From DYJE01 sp041660385 (GTDB taxonomy: Bacteria > Desulfobacterota > Desulfobacteria > Desulfobacterales > Desulfolunaceae), in contig JBAZWJ010000024.1 in the NCBI GenBank assembly GCA_041660385.1, positions 1 through 64,000 on the forward strand: DNA of 64,000 nt. The letters run 5' to 3'. Below are positions 62,566-64,000 of the stretch, piece after piece. The notes under the pieces are model-generated. The model was given only the letters and a program-made list of their open reading frames with translations, did no database searches and was not told the DNA's origin. The first letter of the stretch is position 1. The number at the start of each line of letters is the position of its first letter. Both the position numbers and the translations under genes were made by a program.

Positions 62566-64000
62566 ATACATCAAAAAAGAAAATTCAGGCAAAATTCGGA
62601 ATAAGGGTTTTGTTCGCTCTTTGCACCATCGGACTTGCAGGGACGCTGTTTTACACAGGGACGCTTGAAAACAGGAAAGTTGAGCAATGGAAGACCTTTC
62701 AGGATATCTACAAGAAAACCTACGAAGGCATCCTTTCCGTGAAAATCAAAGAAGCGGAGGCGTCGGGGCTCAAAGACGATCTTGAAAAATGGACGAACCT
62801 GTCTCAGGAGATAAAGATGACAGACCCCAAGATGAATGTGGTCTTTCTACCGGAAGCCCAGAGTCGGGATCTTTGCACCACGTGCCATCTGTCCATGGAA
62901 AATCCCTTGTTCAAGGAGCAGAAAAATCCGTTGAAGAGCCATCCCCAGGAGATGCTGAGGAATCACCAGATCAGCCGTTATGGGTGTACACTCTGCCACC
63001 ACGGGCAGGGCGTGGGGCTGACCGCGGACAAAGCCCATGGTTATGAAGCCAACTGGGAAAATCCGCGTATTCCGTTGAAGTACACCCAGAGCACGTGTCT
63101 TGAATGCCATGAGAGTGTCTATGGCCTCAAAGGCGCTGAACAGGCCGCAACTGGCCGGGCCATATTCATGGAAAAAGGGTGTTACGGATGTCATGACGCC
63201 AATGTCATGAAGGGACTGCCCAAGTTTTCCACGCCGTTCAACTCCCTTTCACGGAAGATTTCAGGAAAGACCTGGATTGTGAAATGGGTAGAAAATCCTC
63301 AAAAAATGCGACCGGAAACCCTGATGCCCGCGTTCCGTCTTGACATTGTGCAGAGAGAGGATGTGGCCGAATATCTATTTACAATGAAAGACGAGAACGC
63401 CAAATCGCTGAACACATCCGATCTTTCTGGATCTGCGTCGCTGGGGAAAAAAGTGTTCGCTGATAAAGCCTGCGCCGCATGCCACAGTGATGTTCAGTCA
63501 AAAAATGGGCTCACACGGAGAATCCCCCTTTTAGGCGATGCAGGTATTAAAATGAATGCCAACTGGATATACAACTGGATCACCGACCCTAAGACTATCA
63601 ACCCCGACACCTGGATGCCCCGGCTGGAACTGACACCGGAGGACGTGAAACACCTCACGGCTTATTTACGATCTCTTGCCACCCCACAGGCCCGGTCTCT
63701 GATGTCGTTCAAAGTCAAAAAAGGCAATGCGGCAAATGGGAAGACCCTTGTTCAGAGCAAGGGGTGTCTGGGGTGCCATCTTGTCATGGGTAAACCTGAT
63801 CCGTCGAAAGTCGGAGTAAACGTGGCTGACGTGGCGAACAAACGTATGGAAGAACTCCCCTTTGGAACCTCCACCGTACCGCACACCAAATGGGACTGGA
63901 TTTTCAACAAAATCGCCACACCAGCAATCTACAAAACCAAGGATATGCCCATGGCCATGCCCGATTTCGGATTGAAGAGCGAAGAGGTTTCAAATCTCAC
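62562..64000 (+). CDS. Multiheme cytochrome c, truncated by window end
   Basis: At least 479 residues, running off the right edge. An N-terminal uncleaved or signal helix (about 12-30) is followed by six CxxCH heme sites: CTTCH near 108, CTLCH near 148, CLECH near 182, CYGCH near 208, CAACH near 304 and CLGCH near 404. Later segments look like mono-heme class I cytochrome c modules with a Met ligand (ETLMPAFR, DTWMPRLEL, AMPDFG), which would be fused in series. It begins inside the stop of the cytochrome b C-part. It is likely the electron acceptor of the Rieske/b module. Confidence 0.9.
   Translation, partial: MNTSKKKIQAKFGIRVLFALCTIGLAGTLFYTGTLENRKVEQWKTFQDIYKKTYEGILSVKIKEAEASGLKDDLEKWTNLSQEIKMTDPKMNVVFLPEAQSRDLCTTCHLSMENPLFKEQKNPLKSHPQEMLRNHQISRYGCTLCHHGQGVGLTADKAHGYEANWENPRIPLKYTQSTCLECHESVYGLKGAEQAATGRAIFMEKGCYGCHDANVMKGLPKFSTPFNSLSRKISGKTWIVKWVENPQKMRPETLMPAFRLDIVQREDVAEYLFTMKDENAKSLNTSDLSGSASLGKKVFADKACAACHSDVQSKNGLTRRIPLLGDAGIKMNANWIYNWITDPKTINPDTWMPRLELTPEDVKHLTAYLRSLATPQARSLMSFKVKKGNAANGKTLVQSKGCLGCHLVMGKPDPSKVGVNVADVANKRMEELPFGTSTVPHTKWDWIFNKIATPAIYKTKDMPMAMPDFGLKSEEVSNL

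Overview
The window most likely comes from a strictly anaerobic, sulfate-reducer-like member of the Desulfobacterota (Desulfobacteraceae-type). This is inferred from gene content, not from a marker search: a complete futalosine route to menaquinone, rubrerythrin next to a small ferredoxin, type IV pilus and MglA/MglB signalling genes, paired acyl-CoA dehydrogenases, and a periplasmic molybdenum hydroxylase locus of the ethylbenzene dehydrogenase type. Two 10-N assembly gaps (1557-1566 and 24074-24083) show that it is a draft scaffold. No rRNA, tRNA, CRISPR array, IS element or prophage was recognised.

Layout. (1) 1-4.4 kb: an acidic repeat protein running off the left edge, a ParA-like ATPase, a small unknown protein, a coiled-coil protein with zinc ribbons, and a hotdog thioesterase. 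(2) 4.5-13.9 kb: menaquinone biosynthesis. mqnE-mqnC-deaminase-mqnA lie on the plus strand. mqnD, mqnB, a TetR regulator, aroQ, rpe and a PASTA protein lie on the minus strand. (3) 14-30.3 kb: housekeeping genes: cheX-like, a prepilin peptidase with an apparent frameshift, lon, tsaB, psd-pssA, greA, rpoZ, ttcA-like, folE2, a PBP4-type carboxypeptidase, an M18 aminopeptidase split by the second gap, dtd, a Kef-type antiporter with its flavoprotein partner, and glnB-amtB behind a likely sigma-54 promoter.

(4) 30.9-45.1 kb: a strikingly AT-rich block, almost entirely on the plus strand. For example, 37201-37260 has 12 G/C in 60 bases, against 28 in 60 at 55981-56040. It encodes two MglA GTPases, two Roadblock proteins, two PilZ proteins, a response regulator, DUF4388-like and cyclic-nucleotide-binding-like modules, a receptor without an output domain, and a PilB/GspE ATPase with an extra N-terminal repeat domain. 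purC and a decayed parB-like gene sit inside it. I read it as a polarity or secretion-motor control system.

(5) 45.1-53 kb, minus strand: rubrerythrin, ferredoxin, an unusual sigma-54 activator, and the series fmdE-like, moaA, tatA and two acyl-CoA dehydrogenases, ending in a good terminator. (6) 53.3-64 kb, plus strand: Rieske protein, ferredoxin, alpha, gamma and beta subunits of an ethylbenzene-dehydrogenase-like molybdoenzyme, its TorD-like chaperone, split cytochrome b, and a cytochrome c with at least six hemes that runs off the right edge. MoaA (cofactor), TatA (export) and the chaperone (maturation) fit the Tat-exported molybdoenzyme. Its electrons would pass through heme b to a Rieske/cytochrome b module and then to multiheme cytochrome c. 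The paired acyl-CoA dehydrogenases, one apparently lacking the catalytic Glu, fit oxidation of a hydrocarbon, terpenoid or steroid side chain. The substrate is not determined by the sequence.
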